From assembly GCA_020024555.1 (NCBI GenBank), contig JAHHTQ010000031.1, positions 1 to 26,596 of the forward strand: DNA of 26,596 nucleotides, in the 5' to 3' direction. This document shows positions 1 through 7,231 of the stretch, piece after piece. Under the pieces are notes generated by a model. That model had not been told where the DNA came from, made no database searches, and worked only from the letters and a program-made list of their open reading frames with translations. Both the position numbers and the translations under genes were made by a program. This DNA is from Angelakisella sp. Its GTDB lineage: Bacteria > Bacillota > Clostridia > Oscillospirales > Ruminococcaceae. How positions within the stretch are numbered: position 1 is the stretch's first letter; each line of letters begins with the position of its first letter.

Positions 1-32
1 AGCTAATATAAAAGTTATAAGATAAATATTGC

Positions 33-72
33 AATAGGTCACTGTTTCTATGTACAGTGACTTATTTTTTTG
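33..72 (+). terminator. Rho-independent terminator of an upstream transcript
   Basis: A 13-bp stem (33-45 with 54-66, one G-U pair) closes an 8-nt loop and runs into a T-rich tract (65-72). The T tract lies on the right, so it ends a plus-strand unit that lies mostly outside the window. Confidence 0.75.
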
Positions 73-291
73 TATTTTTTCGGTAGTTGAATATTACCTT
101 TTTATATATTCAATAAAATTTATATGTAGTAGGGATATCGACAGTTGTATTTTTTATTTGTTAAAAAAAGAAAATAATTCAAAAATTTCATAATCTACTT
201 CATTATTAACATTTAATAACTATTAAATTAAAGAATATTTATATAAATATCAAAAAAATAAAATTATTTTTTAAAAAAACTGCTTTTTCTA
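73..291. other. AT-rich intergenic stretch, no gene seen
   Basis: About 220 bases of very AT-rich DNA between the upstream terminator and the rpmE promoter region. All frames are broken by stops and I find no RNA motif. The only structure is a weak 8-bp inverted repeat (87-94 with 106-113). Confidence 0.6.
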
Positions 292-320
292 TTGCAATTA
301 TAACAATTTTATGATAGCAT
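292..320 (+). promoter_or_regulatory. Possible sigma-A promoter of rpmE
   Basis: TTGCAA (292-297), a 17-nt spacer and TAGCAT (315-320); each box matches 4 of 6 consensus bases. It would give a leader of about 35 nt. A perfect TATAAT at 339-344 is too close to the ribosome binding site (346-353) to be the main -10 box. Confidence 0.35.
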
Positions 321-360
321 ATTAATGTTATGTCATACTATAATAGCGAGGTGAAGATAA

Positions 361-570
361 ATGAAAGAGGGACTACATCCTAACTATGTACCATCAGTTA
401 TAAAATGCGTTTGTGGTAATACAATAGAAACACGTTCAACAAAACCTGAAATCCGTGTTGAAATCTGCTCAAAATGCCATCCATTCTTTACAGGTAAACA
501 AAAATTGATAGATGTTGGCGGTCGTGTTGATAGATTTAATAAACGTTTCAATATGAACAATGGTAAATAA
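361..570 (+). CDS. rpmE: 50S ribosomal protein bL31 (zinc-binding form)
   Basis: Ribosomal protein bL31, a small protein of the large subunit that helps bridge the two subunits. The 69-residue length and the opening MKEGLHPNY are typical of the family. Cys16, Cys18, Cys36 and Cys39 form the CxC...CxxC set of the zinc-binding (C+) form, as opposed to the cysteine-free YtiA/RpmE2 form that replaces it under zinc starvation. The C-terminal GGRVDRFNKRF motif is also typical. The ATG start follows GAGGTG at 349-354 with good spacing. The gene stands alone between two terminators. Confidence 0.97.
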   Translation: MKEGLHPNYVPSVIKCVCGNTIETRSTKPEIRVEICSKCHPFFTGKQKLIDVGGRVDRFNKRFNMNNGK

Positions 571-597
571 TTACCTTGAATAAGGGTAACGAATAAT

Positions 598-635
598 AAG
601 GAGATTGCATATATTTATGCAGTCTCTTTGTTTTT
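598..635 (+). terminator. Terminator of rpmE
   Basis: A 13-bp stem with two G-U pairs (598-610 with 617-629), a 6-nt loop and a T-rich tail (627-635), starting 27 bases after the rpmE stop. Confidence 0.8.
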
Positions 636-644
636 GCCTTTTCG

Positions 645-673
645 TTGACAATATATTGTTGTTATAGTATACT
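645..673 (+). promoter_or_regulatory. Strong sigma-A promoter for corC-hit-comEC
   Basis: A perfect TTGACA (645-650), a 17-nt spacer and TATACT (668-673, 5 of 6). Transcription would begin near 680, about 70 nt before the preferred corC start. Confidence 0.8.
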
Positions 674-751
674 AAAATCATTATATTTTTAATATAATTA
701 AGAATAAGTAGTATGTTTTTTATGAAAAGAGAATGGAGAGTGTTATTTTTT

Positions 752-2080
752 ATGGACCCTGATACTGTCAGTATTTGGATTTCCCTTGTTTCGATTATTT
801 TGGCTAGCGTGGTTGTTTTCTGTCAAAAAACCATTTGCGGAGTGCCTGATGCGTTTTCAAAACAAATATTTGAGGAAGGGGAAGAAAACAAATTACTACG
901 TATATTGTTAAAGAGTCCCCGTAGATTTAAGTCTTCTATGCGTTGTGCATATACTTTTTTACATCTGACTTTTGCGGTGTTTGCCTTATCATCAATAAGA
1001 AATCTGCCTATTTTTAAAAATCAAAGCATTGTTATAAAAGATTTGGAACTTTTTGTATGTATAACAGTTCTTTCGTTAATAATAATAGTTGTTTCCAGAG
1101 GAGTGGCAAAGAGACTTGCAAGAACAGCAGGTGTAAAAAATGTTAATTTTGTTGCAAAGATAGCTTTTGCAATATATATAGTTTTTTATCCGTTAAGAGC
1201 AGTATGCGACTTTTTGATAAAAATAATTTCCAAAATTTTCGGTGCTGAATATAAAGAAAACGAAGACTATGTAACCGAAGAAGAAATAAGATTTTTGATG
1301 GACGTCAGCGAGGATATGGGTGGTATTGAGCAACAGGAAAAAGAGATGATAAACAATATCTTCGAGCTTGATGACCGTACAGTTGACTATATAATGACAC
1401 ATCGTACGGATACTGTCTTTATAGAGAAGGACAGTTCACTTAATGAAATACTTGATATAGCAAGTAAATATGGCTACTCCCGTTTCCCCGTTATGGGAGA
1501 AAATGCAGATGATATAATAGGTATTTTTAATGTTAAAGATTTATTGCAACTGATTAAAAACAAGGAAAAGTGCAATAATTTTAAAGTTACAAAATATATG
1601 CGAAAACCTATTTTTGTTCCTGAAAACACACGTTGTCGAGATATGTTTTCACAGTTAAACATAGCCAAAACACAAATAGCCATTGTTATAGATGAATATG
1701 GCGGAACATCAGGTATAGTGACTATGGAGGATATTGTGGAAAGCATAGTCGGTAATATTCAAGATGAATATGACAGCGAAGATATGGATATTACAGAAAT
1801 AACGAAAAACAGATATATTTTTAATGGTGATATCGGTCTAAATGAAGTAGAAAAAATATTTAACTGTGATTTGGGCGAATACGAAGAAGATTATGAAACA
1901 CTTGGCGGACTGATAATAGGACAGCTTGAAAGAATACCTGCAAAGAACGAAAATGCGTCAATTAAGATACAAGATATTAATTTTAAGGTAAAATCATCTA
2001 ATGCAAAGCAGATATTGACTGTTATTGCTTATAGAGAAGAAAAAGACGAAGAACAAAAAGAGAATGTGGAAGTAAATTAA
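752..2080 (+). CDS. CNNM/CBS-domain membrane protein, CorC/HlyC (hemolysin C-like) family
   Basis: Membrane protein of the CNNM (DUF21) family, linked to magnesium or cobalt efflux in relatives such as CorC, YhdP and MpfA; the older name hemolysin C-like is misleading. The first about 165 residues hold three to four hydrophobic helices (DUF21). A CBS pair follows, with the characteristic MTHRTDTVFIE, GYSRFPVMGE and GTSGIVTMEDIVESIVGNI stretches, then a CorC_HlyC domain with YETLGGLI. I prefer the ATG at 752 (442 aa, opening MDPDTV), because GGAGAG at 735-740 sits 11 nt before it. The in-frame ATGs at 713 and 722 have no ribosome binding site. First gene of a unit with the HIT gene and comEC. 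The transported ion cannot be read from sequence. Confidence 0.9.
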   Translation: MDPDTVSIWISLVSIILASVVVFCQKTICGVPDAFSKQIFEEGEENKLLRILLKSPRRFKSSMRCAYTFLHLTFAVFALSSIRNLPIFKNQSIVIKDLELFVCITVLSLIIIVVSRGVAKRLARTAGVKNVNFVAKIAFAIYIVFYPLRAVCDFLIKIISKIFGAEYKENEDYVTEEEIRFLMDVSEDMGGIEQQEKEMINNIFELDDRTVDYIMTHRTDTVFIEKDSSLNEILDIASKYGYSRFPVMGENADDIIGIFNVKDLLQLIKNKEKCNNFKVTKYMRKPIFVPENTRCRDMFSQLNIAKTQIAIVIDEYGGTSGIVTMEDIVESIVGNIQDEYDSEDMDITEITKNRYIFNGDIGLNEVEKIFNCDLGEYEEDYETLGGLIIGQLERIPAKNENASIKIQDINFKVKSSNAKQILTVIAYREEKDEEQKENVEVN

Positions 2081-2100
2081 TAAAAAGAGAGGTTTTTATT

Positions 2101-2457
2101 ATGGATTGTGTATTTTGCAAAATAGTAAACGGTGAAATACCTGCAAATAAGCTATATGAAGATGATAAATGTGTTGCGTTTTATGACCTTGCGCCACAAG
2201 CGCCTGTACATTTTTTGGTAATACCAAAGGAACATATAGAGTCTGCGAATGTATTGACAGAAGAAAATGCGAAAGTTATCGGACATATTTTCTGCGTAAT
2301 AGCAAATATAGCAAAGAAACTAAATCTTGAAAACGGATACAGAATAGTAAATAATTGCGGCGAAGATGGCGGTCAAACCGTTAAACATCTACATTTTCAT
2401 ATTTTGGGAGGAAAGGCTCTTTCTTGGCCACCGTATGATAAAAGTGCAGAAGTATAA
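2101..2457 (+). CDS. HIT family (HINT-like) nucleotide-binding hydrolase
   Basis: A 118-residue histidine-triad protein of the Hint/PKCI branch, which hydrolyses purine nucleoside phosphoramidates and acyl-adenylates; the physiological substrate is usually unknown. The opening CVFCKIVNGEIPA and the triad KHLHFHILGG (His96, His98, His100) are typical, and the length matches the Hint branch. GAGAGG at 2087-2092 precedes the ATG by 8 nt. It lies 20 bases after corC. Its 3' end probably overlaps the start of comEC, so the two may be translationally coupled. Confidence 0.95.
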   Translation: MDCVFCKIVNGEIPANKLYEDDKCVAFYDLAPQAPVHFLVIPKEHIESANVLTEENAKVIGHIFCVIANIAKKLNLENGYRIVNNCGEDGGQTVKHLHFHILGGKALSWPPYDKSAEV

Positions 2458-4519
2458 TATTTTTATAAAATTAAAAGAGAGTTTTTTTAATTTAATATTT
2501 ATACGACCTATGCTTACTTTTGGGGCAGTTGTGATAACAGTTATCACAGCTGTTCTTTTTTTGCATAAAACGTATGTTTTCGTTATTATTTTACTTTTAA
2601 TTATTTTGTGTTCAGTATATAGGCGCAATAAAGTTTATACAAGCTTGTATTTAGTTGGACTAATCCTCGCTTTGTTTTCGCTTTATAATTTGCAAAATAA
2701 AATAAATTATGCAAATAATTTGATAGGCAGTACAGAGACCGTTTATGCAAGAGTGGTGGAAATTGGAGGAAAAAAATATTTATATACAGATGAACAGCCC
2801 TGTAAATTACTAAAACCTATTGCAAAGACAGATGAATTGGAGACAGACACTAATGTAAGGATAAGTTTTGAATATAAAGACTTTATAATGGATTATAATT
2901 ACAATATTTTTTCAAAAGGAATACTTTACAGTGTTGTTCCGCAAAAAATAATATATAGTAATAAATATGAATTTGAGCCACTGTTATGCAAAATAGAAAA
3001 GAAGAAAACAGATATAATCAATAAAATATATATTAATGAAAAGTCACTTCATATAGGCACACTTTTAGGTATGATATTTTCGGATAGGAAGTATATAGAT
3101 GAAAGAGACAGCGAAATATTACTTAAAACAGGGCTGTACCATTTGTTGTCTGTATCCGGACTTCATATTTCAATAGCATTTTCCTTACTGTTTTTTGTGT
3201 TGCGTAAAAAGAAACATAAAAAGCTAAAACTTGTTATAAGTATATTGTTTGGAGTTTTGTTGTTTATTATGTCACAATATTCTCCGTCTACATACAGAGC
3301 GGCAATGCTAATAGTTTTTATGAATTTGGCTGATTGTTTTGATAGGAAATCTGACAGTTTAAACACGTTGGGTTTAATTTGCGGGATTTATATACTGGTT
3401 ATCCCTCTTGCGATTATAGATTTGTCGTTTATAATGACAGTTTTTATTTATATGATTTTAATAATTTTTTATAGCAGAGTAAATGATAATTTAATGCAGA
3501 TTTTTTCGGTACTGAAAAATTTAAAAAATAAAAAATGGTTTAAAAATTTATTGGGAGCTTTTTCTGTTTCCGTTGTGTCGTACGTTGCGGTTGTACCGTT
3601 TTCACTGTTTGTTTTTAATAATTTTTCTTTTGTTGGTGCAATAGTATCGTTTCTTGTTATTCCGTTTATGCCCTTTGTTTTATGCTTTGGTTATTTGGGC
3701 GTTCTGTTTTATAGTGTCGAATTTTGTCGAATAGGACAAATATTTATAAAAGTTTCTGTTTTAACAGTAGAAATTATAATTAAGATTGCAAGAATTTTTT
3801 ATGAAAATGACACTTATTTTATAAATACCATATATCGTAAAAATTTTTATTTTGCGCTTTTGTTTGTCGGAATAATAATTTTTATGTTTTTCTTTTATAT
3901 AAAAATTAAGTTTAAAAGTCCATATACGCGTTTTATTGTTTTTATATTATGTATTTGCATTAACACAGTTTTCTTTACATATTATAAAGTTACGAACAGT
4001 GATTCTATAATAATGGCAAATGACAGCAGGTCGGCAATTTTTAATATTGATGATAATATATGTGTGATAGATGCAAACAATAAAAATGATTTTTTTAATA
4101 CACAAAGATTAATCAATACATTAGATAGAGAGATAAGCTTATTTATTGACGGTAAATATAAAAGAAGCAAAACAGATTTTAATTATTTGAGAGGTGTCTA
4201 TACTGTTAAAGATGACAGAATATATACGCAAAATAAAAACTTATGGGGAAATCTGGAAAGATATAATCAATATGTTATAGATAATTATATTTTAAATTTG
4301 GTAACAGATAATATTATTACCATAACAACCAAAGACTATAAATTTGCATGGATATTTGGGGAATATGGAGAGAATATAAAAGAAATATCGAATATTTTAA
4401 GAAGATTAAAAGTAGATATTATTATTACTCAAAATACAGATGTTTTAATATTATCAAATGTTTTTAAATATTACAATTTTAACGGTAAAGATATTATATT
4501 GTTAAAAAAGTTTGATTAA
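2435..4519 (+). CDS. comEC: ComEC/Rec2-family DNA-uptake channel with degenerate C-terminal domain
   Basis: Polytopic membrane protein that forms the channel carrying single-stranded DNA across the membrane in competence. An N-terminal hydrophobic/DUF4131-like part is followed by the Competence domain, recognised by HLLSVSGLHISI (about residues 236-247) and the following helices. The last about 170 residues occupy the position of the usual metallo-beta-lactamase-like domain, but I find no HxHxDH or any histidine cluster there, so a nuclease activity seems lost. The start is uncertain. ATG 2435 (694 aa) overlaps the HIT gene by 23 bases and has GGGAGG 21 nt upstream, which is long. ATG 2510 would remove part of the first hydrophobic segment. 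The gene is markedly AT-rich. No other competence gene is in the window. Confidence 0.85.
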   Translation: MIKVQKYNIFIKLKESFFNLIFIRPMLTFGAVVITVITAVLFLHKTYVFVIILLLIILCSVYRRNKVYTSLYLVGLILALFSLYNLQNKINYANNLIGSTETVYARVVEIGGKKYLYTDEQPCKLLKPIAKTDELETDTNVRISFEYKDFIMDYNYNIFSKGILYSVVPQKIIYSNKYEFEPLLCKIEKKKTDIINKIYINEKSLHIGTLLGMIFSDRKYIDERDSEILLKTGLYHLLSVSGLHISIAFSLLFFVLRKKKHKKLKLVISILFGVLLFIMSQYSPSTYRAAMLIVFMNLADCFDRKSDSLNTLGLICGIYILVIPLAIIDLSFIMTVFIYMILIIFYSRVNDNLMQIFSVLKNLKNKKWFKNLLGAFSVSVVSYVAVVPFSLFVFNNFSFVGAIVSFLVIPFMPFVLCFGYLGVLFYSVEFCRIGQIFIKVSVLTVEIIIKIARIFYENDTYFINTIYRKNFYFALLFVGIIIFMFFFYIKIKFKSPYTRFIVFILCICINTVFFTYYKVTNSDSIIMANDSRSAIFNIDDNICVIDANNKNDFFNTQRLINTLDREISLFIDGKYKRSKTDFNYLRGVYTVKDDRIYTQNKNLWGNLERYNQYVIDNYILNLVTDNIITITTKDYKFAWIFGEYGENIKEISNILRRLKVDIIITQNTDVLILSNVFKYYNFNGKDIILLKKFD

Positions 4520-4539
4520 ATTAAAATATATAGTATAAT
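4512..4539 (+). promoter_or_regulatory. Probable sigma-A promoter of hflX
   Basis: TTGATT (4512-4517), a 16-nt spacer and a perfect TATAAT (4534-4539), overlapping the end of comEC. It gives a leader of about 40 nt before hflX. Confidence 0.45.
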
Positions 4540-4583
4540 ATTTGTAGATGAATATTAGTTTAATACTTTAAGAGAGGGAATAT

Positions 4584-5852
4584 ATGTACGATTTAGCAGA
4601 AGATTTTGAAAAAGAAACGGCTGTACTTGCGGCAGTTGATACAGGCGAATATGATTGCGAAACCTCAATAGCAGAATTAAGTGAGCTTTGTGAAACTGCC
4701 GATATAGAAGTTGTAGGGATAATTACACAAAAGAGACCTACGCTAGATGTTGCAACTGTTCTTGGTGAGGGTAAAGTAGAGGAATTACAGGATTTGGCAG
4801 AAAAGCTAAAAAGTAAAATGATAATTTTTGATACAGAGCTGTCACCGGCGCAGATAAAAAACATAGAAGATATTTGTAACTGCCCTGTTCTCGACAGAAC
4901 AATGCTTATTTTAAACATTTTTTCTCGTCACGCAGTAACAAGTGAAGGTAAATTGCAAGTAGAACTTGCTAATTTGCGCTACCAACTGCCGAGATTACTC
5001 GGAAGAGGAGTGCAGATGTCAAGACAAGGAGGTGGTGGAGCAGGTGGCGGTGGTGCCAGACGTGGAGCAGGTGAAACAAAGGCAGAAGTAGACCGCAGAC
5101 ATATTAAAAAGAGAATAGAGACACTGCAAGATGAATTAAAGGAAGTAGCCAAACGTCGCCAAATGATACGCTCCCGCAGAAAAAAAGATTCGGTTATAAC
5201 TGTTGCAATAGTAGGGTATACAAACGTTGGAAAAAGTACGTTGCTGAATTATTTGACACAGGCAGGCGTGCTTGCCGAAAACAAACTTTTTGCAACCCTT
5301 GACCCAACAAGCCGAGGATTGACTTTGTCTGATGGCAGAGAAATAATGCTTGTTGATACAGTAGGACTTGTTCGCCGATTGCCACACCATTTGGTAGAAG
5401 CTTTTAAGTCTACATTGGAGGAGGCAGCGCAGGCAAACCTAATATTAAATATCTGTGATATAACAGACCCAGATGTCGAGGAAAAGAGAAAAGTAACATT
5501 AAATGTTTTAAAAGATATGGGCGCGGAAAATATACCTGTGATAACTGTATATAATAAGTGCGATAAATTGACGCAAGACCCGCTTGTATTAAAAAATGAG
5601 GTTTTGATTTCGGCAAAGACAGGAAAAAATATAGATAAATTATTAACAGCCATTGAAAATGAATTACCAAAGTCTCATACCAGATTACTTATTCTAATTC
5701 CTTACGAAAAAAGTTATGTGGAATCTAAAATTTTACAGAACGGAAAAGTCTATTCCAGAGAGTATTTAAACGACGGAATTGCCCTAGATATCAATATTGA
5801 CAACAAAAATTTGTACTTAATCGATACTAAGTGGGTTCAACATCATAAATAA
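4584..5852 (+). CDS. hflX: GTPase HflX
   Basis: Ribosome-associated GTPase HflX, which in studied bacteria splits stalled 70S ribosomes under stress. Order of parts: N-terminal HflX domain with QKRPTLDVATVLGEGKVEEL and FDTELSPAQIKNIE; a glycine-rich turn (about residues 149-163); a basic coiled-coil linker (about 165-200); and the G domain with the P-loop GYTNVGKS at 211-218, DTVG at 258-261 and NKCD later. The 422-residue length is normal. AGAGAGGG at 4571-4578 precedes the ATG by 5 nt. It probably has its own promoter. I see no clear terminator after it. Confidence 0.96.
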   Translation: MYDLAEDFEKETAVLAAVDTGEYDCETSIAELSELCETADIEVVGIITQKRPTLDVATVLGEGKVEELQDLAEKLKSKMIIFDTELSPAQIKNIEDICNCPVLDRTMLILNIFSRHAVTSEGKLQVELANLRYQLPRLLGRGVQMSRQGGGGAGGGGARRGAGETKAEVDRRHIKKRIETLQDELKEVAKRRQMIRSRRKKDSVITVAIVGYTNVGKSTLLNYLTQAGVLAENKLFATLDPTSRGLTLSDGREIMLVDTVGLVRRLPHHLVEAFKSTLEEAAQANLILNICDITDPDVEEKRKVTLNVLKDMGAENIPVITVYNKCDKLTQDPLVLKNEVLISAKTGKNIDKLLTAIENELPKSHTRLLILIPYEKSYVESKILQNGKVYSREYLNDGIALDINIDNKNLYLIDTKWVQHHK

Positions 5853-5965
5853 AATTTCATTTTATAGAATATATTTGTTAATAATTATATATTATAATAC
5901 TCGCATACAATATCAGAAGACGATGATATTTATATATTCTTATTGATTCTTAGGAGGAATTTAAA

Positions 5966-6367
5966 ATGAAAAAAGGTTTAGTTATAATGATGAGTTTAGT
6001 ATGCGCTATGCTATTGGCAGTGGGTTGTGGTGAAAAAGGCGACGATATGCAAACACTTCCAACAGATCCGTCAACAAATGTTATTGAGGAACTGCCAACA
6101 ACACCTGATATAACAACACCGGAGTCAACAATGCCGGAGTCAACAACACCGGAAACAACAACACCGGAAACAACAACACCGGAGTCAACAATGCCGGAGT
6201 CAACAACGCCGGAGTCAACAACACCGGAGTCAACAACACCGGAGTCAACAACACCTGAGGCAGAGAAACCGGAAGGTGAAAAAGTTGAAGCTGAAAAAAC
6301 AGAGGGTGAAAAACCGGAAGATACATCATCACAAAGTGGGGAAGATGCATCTAAACCGAATAAATAA
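5966..6367 (+). CDS. Small lipoprotein with PESTT pentapeptide repeats
   Basis: I do not recognise a family. The 133-residue product starts with a lipoprotein signal peptide: MKKG, a hydrophobic stretch, then the lipobox LAVGC with Cys21. The remainder is an unstructured chain of Pro, Glu, Ser and Thr. It includes nine near-perfect pentapeptide units of the type PESTT, PESTM or PETTT encoded by a 15-bp DNA repeat, then EKPEGEK-like acidic/basic units, with no folded domain. TAGGAGG at 5951-5957 gives a strong ribosome binding site. The next gene encodes a paralogue with nearly the same signal peptide and a shorter PES linker plus a folded tail, so this one may be a duplicate that lost its domain or expanded its linker. 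Likely a surface-anchored spacer-like protein; function unknown. Confidence 0.85.
   Translation: MKKGLVIMMSLVCAMLLAVGCGEKGDDMQTLPTDPSTNVIEELPTTPDITTPESTMPESTTPETTTPETTTPESTMPESTTPESTTPESTTPESTTPEAEKPEGEKVEAEKTEGEKPEDTSSQSGEDASKPNK
6119..6253 (+). repeat. 15-bp minisatellite, nine tandem units
   Basis: Nine in-frame copies of a 15-bp unit, consensus CCGGAGTCAACAACA, lie inside the first lipoprotein gene. The third and fourth units carry GGAAAC in place of GGAGTC. The first and fifth end in ATG, giving PESTM, and the sixth ends in ACG. Because the unit is a multiple of three, changes in copy number would keep the reading frame. Confidence 0.95.
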
Positions 6368-6394
6368 TATTTAATTAATTTTGGAGGGATATAA

Positions 6395-6997
6395 GTGAAA
6401 AAAGGTTTAATAATAATAACTACTTTGATGTGCTGCTTATTATTGGCAGTAGGTTGTGGAAAGAAAGATGAAGAATTGTCGCAACTTCCTGATACTTCAA
6501 CATCAGTTTCACAAAGCGCACCTGATTCTAGCGTACCGGAGAGTACACCGGAAAGTATACCGGAAAGCACACCTGAAAGTAAATCGGAAGATACTCTTAA
6601 AAAAGATGAAAACGGCAATGCTATGAATAAGTTTACATTAAAATTTAAAGATGCCAACGGTAAAGATGTAGATATGGAATTTTCCGAAGACAAAGCAGTT
6701 AAAGAAGGACATATGACACTAAAAGATGTTAGCGCAACCGTATCAGGAAAAGAAATTACATTCTATGCAAAGAAAGGCACGTCAGTTTCTTTCTTTACCC
6801 GTACAAAAGGTTCAAATCTTGAATTTAGTGAAAAAACTACACCCAATATCGTAATTGATGTTGATAAAGCAGCTGCATCGGAAATTGTATTTGAATATAC
6901 AATCAATACTGAAACAAACAAAATTGATAAACAAGACAGAGTTTCGGAAAAATTACTTGAACCAAAAGATACAGCTTATATAGAACCAAAAGCATAA
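6395..6997 (+). CDS. Lipoprotein with PES linker and unknown C-terminal domain
   Basis: A 200-residue lipoprotein of no family I recognise. It has a signal peptide with lipobox LAVGC (Cys21) that closely matches the preceding gene, then a linker of PES(T/I) tetrapeptides (about residues 49-63). A soluble tail of about 130 residues follows, apparently rich in beta strands (KFTLKFKDANGKDVDMEFSE, SGKEITFYAKKGTSVSFFTR). The start is GTG at 6395 with GGAGGG at 6383-6388, 6 nt upstream. It lies 27 bases after its paralogue and is followed directly by a strong terminator, so the two form a pair. Probably anchored on the outer face of the membrane; the role is unknown. Confidence 0.85.
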   Translation: MKKGLIIITTLMCCLLLAVGCGKKDEELSQLPDTSTSVSQSAPDSSVPESTPESIPESTPESKSEDTLKKDENGNAMNKFTLKFKDANGKDVDMEFSEDKAVKEGHMTLKDVSATVSGKEITFYAKKGTSVSFFTRTKGSNLEFSEKTTPNIVIDVDKAAASEIVFEYTINTETNKIDKQDRVSEKLLEPKDTAYIEPKA

Positions 6998-7020
6998 TTT
7001 ATATTTGAATAAATTAATTT

Positions 7021-7050
7021 ACAAGGTGGTTTTTCCCACCTTGTTTTTTT
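7021..7050 (+). terminator. Terminator of the lipoprotein pair
   Basis: A perfect 9-bp stem (7021-7029 with 7036-7044), a 6-nt loop, then a run of seven T (7044-7050). Confidence 0.9.
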
Positions 7051-7055
7051 GTATA

Positions 7056-7099
7056 GAAAAACGCTTCTGATATTTCTATTAGAAGTATCAGAAGCGTTT
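7056..7099 (-). terminator. Long hairpin, likely terminator of the glnA unit
   Basis: An inverted repeat with a perfect 14-bp outer stem (7059-7072 with 7086-7099), extended inwards to about 19 bp with one wobble. Read on the minus strand it is followed by TTTTTCTA, as in a terminator. It faces the plus-strand terminator at 7021-7050 back to back. It lies about 130 bases after the glnA stop, so glnA would have a long 3' untranslated end. Confidence 0.6.
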
Positions 7100-7100
7100 G

Positions 7101-7128
7101 CTTGGCAAAAGCGTTCCGTTTTTTGAAG
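7101..7128. repeat. Dispersed intergenic repeat, copy A
   Basis: Contains a 17-base core CAAAAGCGTTCCGTTTT preceded by CTTGG. The same core preceded by CTTG recurs at 24827-24846, and a related copy is at the right edge of the window. Confidence 0.6.
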
Positions 7129-7231
7129 TAAAATGGTGTAATCAATAGAAATAAACTTCTGATGTATTTTGTCAAATACTTCCTTAGGAGGCGTTGCCGA
7201 TATAACGTGTATTTTTTTGTTTGTCTATAAG

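Noticed and set aside
339..344. Perfect TATAAT just before rpmE
   Set aside because: Transcription would start within or next to the ribosome binding site, and there is no -35 box at the right distance.
5875..5898. TTGTTA and TATAAT before the first lipoprotein gene as a promoter
   Set aside because: The spacer would be only 12 nt. No better -35 box is seen, so the promoter remains unidentified.
6119..6253. Regular 15-bp repeats that could suggest a CRISPR-like array
   Set aside because: Units are directly adjacent with no spacers, lie in frame within a lipoprotein gene and encode PESTT-type pentapeptides.
5950..6693. Long minus-strand frame (about 247 codons) of Val-Val-Asp-Ser-Gly repeats
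   Set aside because: It is the antisense of the two lipoprotein genes and exists because the 15-bp repeat has no stop in that frame. The plus-strand genes have ribosome binding sites, signal peptides and a terminator.
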